Shown: one piece after another, positions 9,995 through 19,933 of the stretch
How the letters are laid out: each line of letters starts with the position of its first letter
Numbering within the stretch: the first letter of the stretch is position 1
DNA from: Entamoeba invadens IP1
Lineage: Eukaryota > Evosea > Mastigamoebida > Endamoebidae
NCBI RefSeq assembly: GCF_000330505.1
Contig: NW_004191777.1
Location: 720,128-784,127, forward strand
Reading direction: 5' to 3'
Length of the DNA stretch: 64,000 nt
Notes under the pieces: generated by a model
What the model saw: only the letters and a program-made list of their open reading frames with translations
The model's database searches: none
What the model was told of the DNA's origin: nothing
Program-made: the position numbers and the translations under genes

Positions 9995-10704
9995 TTAAAC
10001 CACCTCTTTATATATCTGCGTTTTGGGTTTTCTAAACTTGAGTGCATACATTAGTGCTATGCACCCAGTGGCTACTACAATTACCACTATTATCAGAATT
10101 CCTATTGTGATTAGTGCTACCTTAGTACCAGAGACATTAAAACAGTCCCCATTGTCATCCGATGCTTTTATCCACTTGGTGCATTTGCTGCAGTAACTAA
10201 TACTACAAAATCCATCTTCACATCCATTACATTCTATTCTTTAGTAAACTTCTTGAGTATATTGTAATATATTTTATCTATAGAACACATTATTATATAC
10301 TATACTTTAATTCTATATATTTCAACAAACAAACGGTATACACAATACGACCCATTGAGGATAAAATGTTCTTGACATGAATGGCACCCAGTGTTGTCAC
10401 TGTAATCAATACACCCAACTGCTTTTGTGCAAAACCCACTTTTGTTGTCTTTGAATGTCCCATTTTGACATTTAGAACACTCTTCAAGTTTTGGACCAGT
10501 GCATTCCATACAATTGGCTACACACGAGTAGCACTCACCAGTCGTTGAATTCAAATAAAATTTGTCAACACAAGATGTGCAACCCACCTCGTCGACACAC
10601 TTTGTCTTACAATTTGGTGAACATTTGACACAGGAATTCCCTTTTTGATAATCGCCTTCTTGACACACGGAAAACGCAGAGGAAATGAAAAGAAAAATAA
10701 ACAT
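9995..10704 (-). CDS. Cys-rich (CXXC-repeat) type I membrane protein
   Basis: Two exons on the minus strand, 10704-10335 and 10233-9995, joined over a 101-bp GTTTGT...TAG intron, give 202 aa. There is a signal peptide (about 1-12), then about 130 residues packed with CXXC pairs (CVKC, CTSC, CYSC, CMEC, CSKC, CHSC, CNGC, CSKC), a TM helix (VALITIGILIIVVIVVATGC) and a 20-residue basic tail. The outer part resembles Cys-rich ectodomains of Entamoeba TMK receptors and Igl-type surface proteins, but there is no kinase. The second exon continues the Cys pattern in frame, which supports the splice. Confidence 0.75.
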
Positions 10705-11043
10705 CGGCGTTGTCTGAAGTTGATAGTGCTAAGATGAGGGTTTGACGATAGGCACATTCATTCGACTGTCTTCGTCTGTTGTTCTTGTCAACTCTATTAA
10801 TTGTTTTGTTAATTACAAAACTATAATTTATAGCTTGAATTTTAACAAATTCATTGAAGTTAATTTTTTATAGGTAATCAACTTTAACTATCATTATAAA
10901 TATAAAGTAATTAAAAGTTATTAAAATATAACTTCCGATATATCTCCGACAAAAATATAATAAAACTATAATAAAATAGTATTTAAATTAGTTCAAACTA
11001 TCCTTGAATTCTTTAAATAGTTTTAATAACAAACTTTATAATA
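10705..11043 (+). other. Intergenic between divergent genes
   Basis: 339 bp separating a minus-strand gene start from a plus-strand start, so both promoters lie here. Very AT-rich with several TATAA-like stretches; no defined site can be named. Confidence 0.45.
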
Positions 11044-12162
11044 ATGGCAACAACATTTAGAAAGGAAGACTTAGACTTAGTGGAGAGTCTTAGTATCAAG
11101 TGTAAAGAAGTCTTTAAATCGTTAAACGCTCGAAACGAGTTACAAACATTTACCACAAAAATCAAAGAAATGAGTTCAATGGAGTTTTTAGAAAAGATAA
11201 CACTTCTTGAGAATTTGTATGACACAAAAGAAAAGTCTTTCAAAACTACTGAAAAATTGGTCTTGCAAATTAAGGAAATACTTGACGTTGTTATTCAAAT
11301 ACAAGACAATGAGAAACTTATCTGCCTGTCTGTATCAAAAGAAATAGATAGACTGGTAGAGCAACAAAAACAAGAACTTCAATACGAATGTGATAAGCAA
11401 AAAATCGAGTTAGACAAGCACAAGAAAACAATTTCTAAAATTTCTAAAATTGAAACAATCAATTCGTGTGTTTCAACTGTTTTGCCTCAACAACAAGTCG
11501 AGACAACGATTGTTAAAAACGAAACAGTTGTCAAAGAGAAACTAAACGAAACACTACCTTCACCATTTTCACAGCAATGGCTTTGCAATCTATCATCACA
11601 GAAGTATACAGTCGATTATACTCAAGATCTCTTATTTAACAAGGTCAAAACATTCTTTACGTTATCACAGAACGTTGAACTTAGAAGTGACAAAATCATT
11701 TTTGATACCGACTGCGAACAAATGGGTGTCACTTCTTCTTTTATCCCAAAAATGGTTGACAAACACCGTATTGCAATTGTGTGTGCCTTTTGTCCCGACA
11801 GATTCTTTGGCTTTACTTTTAATGACACCATCACCGACCACAAAGTCGACACCCTCCCAAACACAACTGCCTTTGTTATTCGAAATGGAAACTTTAAAAC
11901 ATATACCACAAATCAAGACGCAAAGTGTGGTATACACATATATGACGGGACTGAATTTAATGGGTGTTGTGAGTATATTTGTGACGTCGGAAACGTCGAC
12001 GCAAAAACTTACATTCGAATCGCACTCCCTTTTTTTAATAAAACCGTCTCGGTCAATATGAGCAAAGTGTTTGGTGGACTCGGAGAAACAGAACTCACTG
12101 GGGTTAATGGTGAAACCAATCATGTGGAGCTTGCGAGATTCATGCTAATAGAGTTAGAGTGA
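11044..12162 (+). CDS. Coiled-coil protein with TLDc-like C-terminal domain
   Basis: 372 aa, single exon. Residues about 20-160 are charged and helical with coiled-coil character. Residues about 190-372 look like the divergent TLDc domain found in many Entamoeba genes: a bulky strand around RIAIVCAFCPDRFFGFTFND, then TTAFVIRNGNF, then GCCEYICDVGNVD near the end. In other eukaryotes TLDc proteins are linked to oxidative stress and V-ATPase regulation; whether that applies here is unknown. The TLDc call rests on pattern and layout, so confidence is moderate. Confidence 0.55.
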   Translation: MATTFRKEDLDLVESLSIKCKEVFKSLNARNELQTFTTKIKEMSSMEFLEKITLLENLYDTKEKSFKTTEKLVLQIKEILDVVIQIQDNEKLICLSVSKEIDRLVEQQKQELQYECDKQKIELDKHKKTISKISKIETINSCVSTVLPQQQVETTIVKNETVVKEKLNETLPSPFSQQWLCNLSSQKYTVDYTQDLLFNKVKTFFTLSQNVELRSDKIIFDTDCEQMGVTSSFIPKMVDKHRIAIVCAFCPDRFFGFTFNDTITDHKVDTLPNTTAFVIRNGNFKTYTTNQDAKCGIHIYDGTEFNGCCEYICDVGNVDAKTYIRIALPFFNKTVSVNMSKVFGGLGETELTGVNGETNHVELARFMLIELE

Positions 12163-12239
12163 GTGTGTTCTCTAGAGTACGGCTTATAATTAAAAATTTA
12201 GTATAATAAACCAAATGAATAGTTTCAATCAGTTAGACT

Positions 12240-13022
12240 CTAATTATCTTTTCTAGGCATTGTCGCCTCTTTCTTTTGTTGTTCTTTCAATTTCTTCTTG
12301 TTCATTTTCTTCACTTTGTATACATGACTCAGCCCTTTCATATACGCCTCGTTCTCCCTCTTCACCTTTCTAAGAGAACTATCAATTTGGTGTTCACGCA
12401 TTTCGTCTTTAGCTTCAGTGTCTTCGAATATCTTAGTCCATACCAAGTCCGGGATGTACTTGATGTTCCACAATTGTGTAGAATATGGTTTATGTCGATT
12501 TCCTCCAACTTGTTGTCCGTTCATCATATATTCCACTAATTTTGCATCTTTGTGTGTGGCGTATTCAAACCACCCTTCCTTACAAACAAACCTCTATGAC
12601 GTTAAATCATTTTTGTGTAATAAAAAACATCGAAATTAGATAACTAGGGTTTCGGTCTTCTTGTTCTATGGATTCAGTACATCAAAACAAACTGTATTCC
12701 CTTCAACAACATACATGCGTGTGACGGGCTTATACGTAGACATCATGGATTTTAACATCACCATCGTAATTCCGCGCGGTATCGAACTCAAATACACGAT
12801 ACCCCTTTCGCTCTGGAGTCCCTTTAATTTCGTCTTTTGCGGTTTTTCGACTTTCTCGATTTTTTGTGAAGGTTCGACATTTCCAACTTTCTCGGGGTCA
12901 CTTTTTTTCTCTGGTGGAACGGAGGTGCCGTTCTCAACTAACTTTTGGTCCTCTTCGATCTCGTTGATGTCCTCGCTACTAATGCTGCCAAGTAAATCTT
13001 TCAAGTCTTTGTCCATTGTCAC
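12240..13022 (-). CDS. ESF2: ESF2/ABT1 family rRNA-processing protein
   Basis: Minus-strand exons 13022-12693 and 12593-12240 with a 99-bp GTTTGT...TAG intron, phase 0, give 227 aa. After an acidic Lys-rich N-terminus comes an RRM: GIVYLSSIPRGI opens it, and the splice joins RMYVVEGNT to RFVCKEGWFEYATHKDA. Then come the family-specific LWNIKYIPDLVW and KRENEAYMKGL helix. ESF2/ABT1 acts in the small-subunit processome for 18S rRNA maturation, in the nucleolus. Domain order and the LWNIKYLP-type motif make the call firm. It is divergent from the next gene with 53 bp between start codons. Confidence 0.9.
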
Positions 13023-13075
13023 TTTTCTCGGTTTGAAAAAGAGAAGATCTTAAAACCCTACAAAAACTCGAATAT

Positions 13076-14485
13076 ATGTCACGTGCATTAAATTCACCAA
13101 CACCACTCAGACAACAAAACTACTTGGAAAGAGTCACTCGCAACACTCAACCCACCGAAGACACAAAACGAATGAGGTTTTTGACAGTGTACTCAACACC
13201 GGGGTCCGCCGTTCGAACGTTAAATGAAAATTCAATTGTATCCATATTGAAGCTTAACTATTTGTCCAATTTCACGTCGTATTTGCTTCCACTTACTGAG
13301 TTTGTTAACGTGGAACAAAGACCACTAACACCGTTGGAGAGCGCAAGCGACTTTACAACATTCCAAAATGCTATTATTGGGTGCGTGTCAAATACACACA
13401 CTTCAATGGCGAAAAGCACACCGTCGCCGATCGATACATTACTCACAATTTTTACACCACTCCCACAATTACTGAAACCGTTCACAACATTCACATCGGA
13501 CCAAAAAATGGTATTACAAGAAGCATTACAAGAGCTCTTTAAGAGAGTGTACGTGAACAAATTCAACCAATTACATGGGACATACATTGTGCCCCTCACC
13601 ACTTCACTCAAACAACTCCGCGTGGAGTATTACACGAAACTGAAAGAGACGCTGGTTGCTAAAAAGGCGGAAATACAGAAAATGCAACAAGAAATTGCAC
13701 AACTGAAAGCAAAGTTGTTGATGCCACAAGAACCAAAGAAGTTAGAAACTTTCCAGGATAAATCGCAACAGATCAGAACGGTGATGGTGAAAGGAGTTGG
13801 AGATGTCCAAGTCTTGGGATATTGCGCTATTTGCCAGTTGCCCTCTGGTGCGAGACTGCACCTTATCTACAGTTCACCAATTGGCAATGGGGGAGAGGAC
13901 TTCATCCGGTCGCACAAGAATTTAAGAAATTGTAAAGTCGAGATTTGTGGGAGGTTCGCATATTTGGGTATTCCAGGAAGGTGTGTGGACACTGCCAAAC
14001 TGGCGAGATGGGTGCTTGACACCCCATTATCGTTTGACGACAAAATCAAATTTCTGAATAATTATTTTCACTGTTTCATCAACTTCGAAAAGATCACAAG
14101 ATGTGTCAGAGCGGAGTTTGGCGCTTATTTCCTTAGAAACGTCGAGAGAATGACACTCAAATTGCCTATCAATATCAAGGAGAAGAATATGTTGTTTGTT
14201 CTAATTTGTATACTTATTTAATGATCATGACACTCATCGAATGTAATATAAATTAAGAACTATTGAATAATGAATAGCATAATTCTCGACTTTGAGTTCG
14301 ATCCAACTAAATTGGAGCAGTACAGAGACAATACAGATCCTTTCAAACCAGTGAGAACAAAGATCAACGTTGTGTCTGGTAATATCACAGAGAAACAAGT
14401 CAGAAAAAGAGTGGATGAAGTTGTAAAGAGTGGCACAGATGATTGGATGATGACTATAGTCAGGAGAGTCTCTATGATCATTTAG
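13076..14485 (+). CDS. Unknown protein, two exons
   Basis: Exons 13076-14193 and 14278-14485 are joined over an 84-bp intron (GTTTGT donor, TAG acceptor, phase 2), giving 441 aa. I do not recognise the family. Residues about 185-230 are Gln/Lys-rich with coiled-coil character (KKAEIQKMQQEIAQLKAK). A Cys-containing stretch follows (GYCAICQLPSG, then RNCKVEICG and PGRCVD); it does not fit a standard zinc finger. The second exon adds a helical tail. The splice is chosen because it removes stops and keeps one frame into a charged, codon-like region. It shares a 53-bp promoter region with ESF2. Confidence 0.6.
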
Positions 14486-14613
14486 AACATTGTTTTTATT
14501 ATTATAGTTAATTAATAGTATAAATATAGTATCTATAAATAGAACAACATACGTGGCTTATAATTATAGAGTCTAATAGGAATAGAATAAGAGAAACAAC
14601 TAAGAAAATACAA

Positions 14614-16152
14614 TCAATACTTTCCAAGACTAAATCCGAAGTGCAAAGTATTTCCTTCTTCATAGAGCCCTTGTATTTTAGAGCCAACAAGCGTTTCATG
14701 GCCAAGACTTTGGAAGATAACGTCTTGGATTTGACCGAACCTTGATTGTAGACTCTCGATTCTTTTGGTATTGAGTGCGCCAATTGGATACGATGAACAA
14801 ATTGCATCCATTAAGTCTTGATTAACATTGAGCATCACAGCAGAAGCTTCAATTGCCATTTCTTCATTTAAAGTGATTCGGCCGTAACAGTCAGAACATC
14901 CACCCACTGAAGCATTCACAATTTTCATTGGTAAGTTTTCGCCACACAAATCGAAAATTTCATGGAGAACATCTCTGTTGTCTTTATCGACTTTTGAAGA
15001 AATTGTGGAGACTGGGAATAAGACGCGAGTGTTACGTCCCAAATCCACCGTCTTTTGTCGTGTTTTTGTGACCCATTCTAGAACTGTTTGTTGCTCCTCT
15101 TTTTTATTCAAACTGGCATTCCGCACCGCAAGTTTGGAACACTCGAGTATTTGCCAACCCCAGTCAACCGCATTTTGATCGGTGACATCCATCCAAGTCA
15201 TTGCAGTCTGTGTTGTACTCATTCCACCCAACTCCTTGATAAGTTCGATTTCATTTTGTGGAAGTTCTTCTGCGTAACAGTACTCGAGTAACCCATTTAA
15301 TACATCTTTCACCCTCCCCGTGATGGCGAATGTGATCTTTTTCATATCGCTCTGGACATACAACTCAAAGCTTCTCTTCGATTGTTCAGTGTCTTTCAAT
15401 ACTGTTCTAAACCAATTGAAGAAGTACTCCTGAGCCTTCGAAAACCACGTGAAAGCATCTCCAAGCTCTAATAAGTTCTGGAGGACATCCTGATAACACG
15501 AAGACATCGAAATGTTATCTGATATTTTGATTGGTTCAATACGTGGTGATAACATTTCTGGCTTACGTGCAGTTAATGAGAACCTTGGGGTCAAACTTTG
15601 TATTGTTTTTGGTCTTTTCGAAGCCCACCCACCTCTTGGTGAGCCGGGTGCGTTTGCGCTTCTTGGAGACTTGGGGGAGAGATCCCCGGAACTTTCGTTG
15701 CTGTGGAAGAGTGTCAAATTCCGAATTTCGGGGCGCTTTGTGACGAAGTTTTTGAGCATTTTTGATATTGGTTCGATGATAGAAACGATCATAGTTTTCT
15801 TATCTGGAACAAATAAGATGAAATCTCTTGAACCTCTATATAGTCAATACATGTGGACGTCATTTCTATTAAAGAGAGCAAACTTGTCATTGTGTGAAGT
15901 GATTGATACGTAATATTTTTGTTTTTCAACATGTAAGTCTGTTCGTTCTTTTAATACAGTTGTCGATGAGAGGTAAATACATCCCTTTGGCTCAACAGAC
16001 GTGTTTTCAGATTCATAGTAAAACAGTTTGTTGGCTTTTAAAACAAAATATCGTTTTTTTGTGGTCTTTACAGACCCTCCTTGTTTGAAAGCCCAAAATG
16101 AGGAAATAACTGGTTCTTCTATTGCAATGCGTGGACTGAGTTGTGATTTCAT
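14614..16152 (-). CDS. PH-domain protein with helical C-terminal region
   Basis: Minus-strand exons 16152-15884 and 15835-14614, joined over a 48-bp intron (GTTTGC donor, TAG acceptor, phase 2), give 496 aa. Residues about 15-115 form a PH domain: SSFWAFKQGG, KKRYFVLKANKLFYY, then the terminal helix that only appears after splicing (DFILFVPDKKTMIVSI). A Ser/Pro-rich linker (SPKSPRSANAPGSPRGG) leads to a long helical region I cannot assign. PH proteins usually bind phosphoinositides or small GTPases at membranes. The 15-bp TATA-flanked stretch GTATTG..TAG was considered and dropped in favour of the 48-bp intron. Confidence 0.72.
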
Positions 16153-17185
16153 TGTCTCAATGGTGTTTTGATATTAGAGAGTTAAAAGATTCGACTTGAA
16201 TGTTTTTTAGAGGCTATTTGTGGAGTTTTTTGTTTTTACTTCTTGTTGTAAATAGCCCTTCTGTTATTGTTAATATTTCGTTAATTTATTTTATAACAAT
16301 TTTATTATTTATATGTAATACATGTTATTGGTTTTATGATTGTTATTAAGTATTATTTGTTGTAATTATATATACTATATGATATACACGAAAATAAATA
16401 ATTTGAAGGACTAATTCCCCTTATAATATTTTTCACTTTTTGAAGGTTTTTCGACAACGATGATCTTTTTGAAGGGACTTAGAAACAAACAAACTATACT
16501 TTATGGTTTAATTTACATTAATTTACCATTTCAATAACATTAATTTATATTCTAAAGCTTCTATCAATAAATTGCTCTAAAAATAACAATATTTTTATAC
16601 AAATTAACACCCCGTTTATTCCGACAAAATTTCGATAAAATAACAAGGAATATTCCCGACAATTTCACTAGATTCAAAGTAGTTTATCCAAAAATTGACT
16701 CCTCAACTCATATTTTTTGGTGGGTTTCCCGATTATTTGCATTTAAATTGAATATATTTTAAAGAAAGTCCATCAAAAAAATATTATTTTTTAATTATTT
16801 TTATTTTAAAATTAGCATGGGTAATTTGTTTTGATTTTATTATTTTTATTGAGGTAAAAAAATGTTTTTTTTAAATTATTAAACTCCTTTGATATTTAAT
16901 AAATTTTAATTGATTTATAGAAGGTTTCTAAAAAATTTGCAACAAATTAATTCTAGTGTAAAAGTTTGTTTCTTATAACATTATAATTTGGTTAATTGTG
17001 AAATAATGTTTTTATCCAGTCTTTTTGAGAAAAGACTGAAAAAGAAAAAAGTACGATCAAATTTATTAAAAAAATTGTTAATGGTGGAATAAATATAGAA
17101 TTCTTACAACCTATTTAAATAATTATTTGAATATAAGGTTTTAGTTCAATTAAACTAATAATAGTATTTGTAATAACAAAATGAC
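16153..17185 (+). other. Intergenic with a hairpin and two TTCCCGA motifs
   Basis: About 1 kb of AT-rich spacer between two minus-strand genes. It holds TTCCCGACAATTTC (16653-16666) and TTTCCCGATTATTTGC (16725-16740), two members of a motif seen elsewhere in the window. It also holds a 9-bp perfect hairpin, CAGTCTTTT-TGAG-AAAAGACTG, at 17017-17038. No coding frame or RNA gene is recognised. Confidence 0.45.
17017..17038. repeat. Inverted repeat (9-bp stem, 4-base loop)
   Basis: CAGTCTTTT and AAAAGACTG flank the loop TGAG, with a T run just before and an A run just after that could lengthen the stem. It lies about 150 bp past the stop of the minus-strand gene at 17186. A role in 3' end formation is possible, but AT-rich DNA yields such stems by chance. 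Confidence 0.45.
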
Positions 17186-17491
17186 TTACTCTACTCTCTT
17201 CTGATTGATCTCATCGCAAAGTCTCTGTCTGTCATAGTTTCTAAGTTGTTTGGTGTGGGCTGGGATAACAGGTTCAGTCTTGTCGAAAGTAAAAGAGTGT
17301 CTCAATGGTTGATGGCAGTGAACATCTCTTACTATACAGTCTCTGCTGAACTTGTGAATATCAATGTCTCCGGTGTACTGTGGTTTTGGTGTGCATGGTT
17401 TGTCGATATGTTTCAGCGACCAATCGTTTCTTTTAATTCGGTCCATGCTTCTCTCGAAGCGCTTCAGCTGTAACTTCTTGTCTTTGTCCAT
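17186..17491 (-). CDS. Small basic protein of unknown function
   Basis: 101 aa, very hydrophilic, rich in Lys, Arg, His and Asp, with no TM or signal. It starts MDKDKKLQLKRFERS and has an His/Cys stretch (VRDVHCHQPLRHS). I do not recognise it. Base composition is higher in G+C than the flanks, which favours a real gene. An additional upstream exon cannot be excluded. Confidence 0.5.
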   Translation of the reverse strand: MDKDKKLQLKRFERSMDRIKRNDWSLKHIDKPCTPKPQYTGDIDIHKFSRDCIVRDVHCHQPLRHSFTFDKTEPVIPAHTKQLRNYDRQRLCDEINQKRVE

Positions 17492-18304
17492 TTACTTTTT
17501 CGAGTCCAGATCCTTGCCTCAAATACAGCACTGTTCTTCAGATTCGTTATGAAAGAATGACAACTTGCATTTTTTTACTTCCAGCCCCAGATTTGACAAA
17601 TTAATAATGAGTAATAATATAGCTAAATATGTACTATAAACGATTATGGGAATTAAGCCGAGTGACAGAAACATATCCATTGAGTTTAGTTTTTTCCTGT
17701 AATTTGTTAAATCGAATAAACAATTTCTTTGAAGGAAAAAAAACACTTTCGTTTTTCAAATTTTTTTTTAACTTTGATGTTTATTTTTTTAGAATTGTTA
17801 AAGAGATATTTTTTAATAAAAAAAAAATTGAGGAAATACCTAATAACATAAAATCAAAATACTATAACATTATAAAAATGTTATAGTATTTCACCCGTCA
17901 TATTACAACGGAGTATATAAAAACATTTTTAAAGATTTTTGTGTTTTTTATTTTTTATTTTTTTAATAAGATGGCAAATAGTTAATATCATAACCAAAAA
18001 AACAAATTTATGTTTTTCACATTTTAAAAAACATTGAAAAAAAACGAGTGGTTTAAATAACGGGAAATCTTTTGTTTATAACAGAAATTTCCCGTTTTTA
18101 GCAGTTTATAAAGTGCAATACAATACACAATTAAAAAAACAAAAACAACAAAAAACAGTATCAATATCCCCCCAAAAAAGTAAATTTAAAGGCTAAGGTG
18201 TTATTTAAAGTGTTGATAAAAAATCTTTTACAGTAATTACAAAAATGAAAGATATTAACAAGAAAAAAAGATAATTGGGTGTGAACTTCAATCATTTAAA
18301 TTTG
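17492..18304 (+). other. Intergenic upstream of RAD23, with a GC-containing inverted repeat
   Basis: About 810 bp between the minus-strand small gene and RAD23, so promoters for both are expected. It is AT-rich with long T and A runs. The one notable element is the inverted repeat at 18059-18096. Confidence 0.45.
18059..18096. repeat. Inverted repeat AACGGGAAAT / ATTTCCCGTT
   Basis: A perfect 10-bp inverted repeat with an 18-base spacer, 209 bp before the likely RAD23 start codon. It includes CGGG, which is rare in this spacer, so chance is less likely than for pure A/T stems. It could be a binding site for a dimeric factor or an RNA hairpin; no function is shown. Confidence 0.5.
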
Positions 18305-19447
18305 ATGAAAGTTGAAATTATGACAATCACAAAGAAGAAGAGCGTTTTCGACATGTCGCCGGGATCAACTCTTCTCGATCTGAAGCAAAAATTTGCGGCC
18401 GCGGAGAACCACGACGTTTCATTGTTGGCATTTTGTTACAAGAATAAGATGATGCACGACAACACACAAACCCTAGAATCATTGGGATATAAAGAAGGCA
18501 CGCACTTTGTTGTTATCGTTAAGAAACAAGCACTTAAGACAGGAGCAACTACCACAGATGCAAAGGTTGAAAATAAAGTTGACGAAATCAAACCCTCAGA
18601 AAAAGTTGAAATTGTCAATTCCTCAAAAGTTGAGAAAGTCGAAAATGCAGTTGACGAAAAAGGCAAAGTCGACACCTTTGTCGCCAACGAAGACGATGTC
18701 AAAAATTTGGTGTCACGAGGGTTTGAAGAAGTTAAAATCCGCGAAGCACTGAAAGAAACGAAAGGCGATGTTGAGAAGGCTATTTTAGTGTTAAAAGGAA
18801 ATCCATTGAGTGGGTTTAATGTTTTTGAGGAACAAGTTCCCACCGCCCCCCAAGGCAATGAGATAGAAATCGAAGGCCCTGTCTTTCTCGATGAAAATGG
18901 TAATTTGAATGTTTTAGATCCCGAAGACTTCGACGAGATTGTTCAAGAACTGGAGGAAGAAAATCCAGAGCTTGCGGAACAAGTGAGACAGAACCCACAG
19001 ATGGTGTTTCAGTTAATTGAGAATGGGATGGGGCAGATGGATGAAGAAATGACTCCCGAAGAGATCCAACAACTTATTAACTCTGGTGCATTGACACAAG
19101 AACAAGTGGAACAACTCACAAGTGGGAATATGGAAATTGAATATAGTGATGATGATGGCATGGAGGAAGGGGAATATATGGAAGATTTTATTAGTGAAGA
19201 CAATGATGACTCGCATGAAGACAAAAAGGAAATACAAGACAGTAAAATGCCAAAAACACCCAACCCAGAGAATGAACAGAAAATTGAGAATAATGTCCTC
19301 AAGACTGATTTAAGTAAAGAAGACTTGGAGAATATTCAAAGGCTTATTGAACTTGGAGCTTCAAAAAAATTGGCAACTGAGGCGTACGTCGTTTGTAATA
19401 AAAATGTCGACGCCGCGGCAAACTACATCTTCGAGAATTTTAACTGA
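18305..19447 (+). CDS. RAD23: RAD23-like UBL-UBA ubiquitin receptor
   Basis: 380 aa from the Met of MKVEIMTITKKK, chosen because the UBL begins there; an in-frame ATG 30 bp upstream (18275) would add ten residues. The order is UBL (about 1-72), UBA1 (about 125-165, NLVSRGFEEVKIREAL), an XPC-binding-like helix pair (about 220-250, FDEIVQELEEENPELAEQV), an acidic linker, and UBA2 at the C-terminus (about 335-380, LIELGASKKLATEAYVVC). This is the full RAD23 layout. RAD23 shuttles ubiquitinated proteins to the proteasome and stabilises the XPC/Rad4 damage sensor. Confidence 0.88.
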   Translation: MKVEIMTITKKKSVFDMSPGSTLLDLKQKFAAAENHDVSLLAFCYKNKMMHDNTQTLESLGYKEGTHFVVIVKKQALKTGATTTDAKVENKVDEIKPSEKVEIVNSSKVEKVENAVDEKGKVDTFVANEDDVKNLVSRGFEEVKIREALKETKGDVEKAILVLKGNPLSGFNVFEEQVPTAPQGNEIEIEGPVFLDENGNLNVLDPEDFDEIVQELEEENPELAEQVRQNPQMVFQLIENGMGQMDEEMTPEEIQQLINSGALTQEQVEQLTSGNMEIEYSDDDGMEEGEYMEDFISEDNDDSHEDKKEIQDSKMPKTPNPENEQKIENNVLKTDLSKEDLENIQRLIELGASKKLATEAYVVCNKNVDAAANYIFENFN

Positions 19448-19933
19448 TTGATTATAACTTCTATGAGAAGTTTCGATATATACAAAAGAACTTAAAATAA
19501 ATAGAAACTCAAAAACAACTTTGACGTTTTCGTTGTTTTTGTTTCAATAAAAAACACTCGACAAAACTCGTTGTTTTGTTATACAGTGGAAATTCGAAAA
19601 AATCAAAGTCTTAGTAATTTCATATAAAAAACTAGTTTGTATAATAAATATATAATTAATACAAAGAGTTTCATCGTCGACGCCAAAAATGCTGAACGAA
19701 CATATTTTGCCACAAGTTAAGTCTGACGTAATTTGATCTTGTAAATTTCTTCACACATTTGTTCGAGAATTTGCACGAAGTTTTGGAAACTTTCAGAATA
19801 TCTGTTCTTAAAATACATTCCCAAAAGTTAGTGATTCCAGTATACTATTAAGAAACTATACTTTTTTTTCTCGTTTACAAGTCGAAAACCATACATAGAA
19901 TTAGTCAAGTCTCCAAGGAAACTGTGAAAGTTA
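19448..19933 (+). other. Intergenic, with one short coding-like stretch on the minus strand
   Basis: 486 bp. Between about 19680 and 19830 base composition is richer in G+C than usual for spacer. The minus strand there has a 33-codon frame (MYFKNRYSESFQNFVQ...) that ends at TAA near 19721. I could not extend it through a convincing splice, so it is not called a gene. Confidence 0.35.

Noticed and set aside
14194..14221. Stop at 14219 taken as the end of the unknown gene at 13076
   Set aside because: The last codons look like translated intron, a GTTTGT donor sits at 14194, and a TAG acceptor at 14277 brings the next open frame into phase.
15838..15852. A 15-bp intron (GTATTG to TAG) in the PH-domain gene
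   Set aside because: It keeps the frame but is far too short; the 48-bp GTTTGC intron at 15836-15883 also keeps the frame and gives a normal PH terminal helix.
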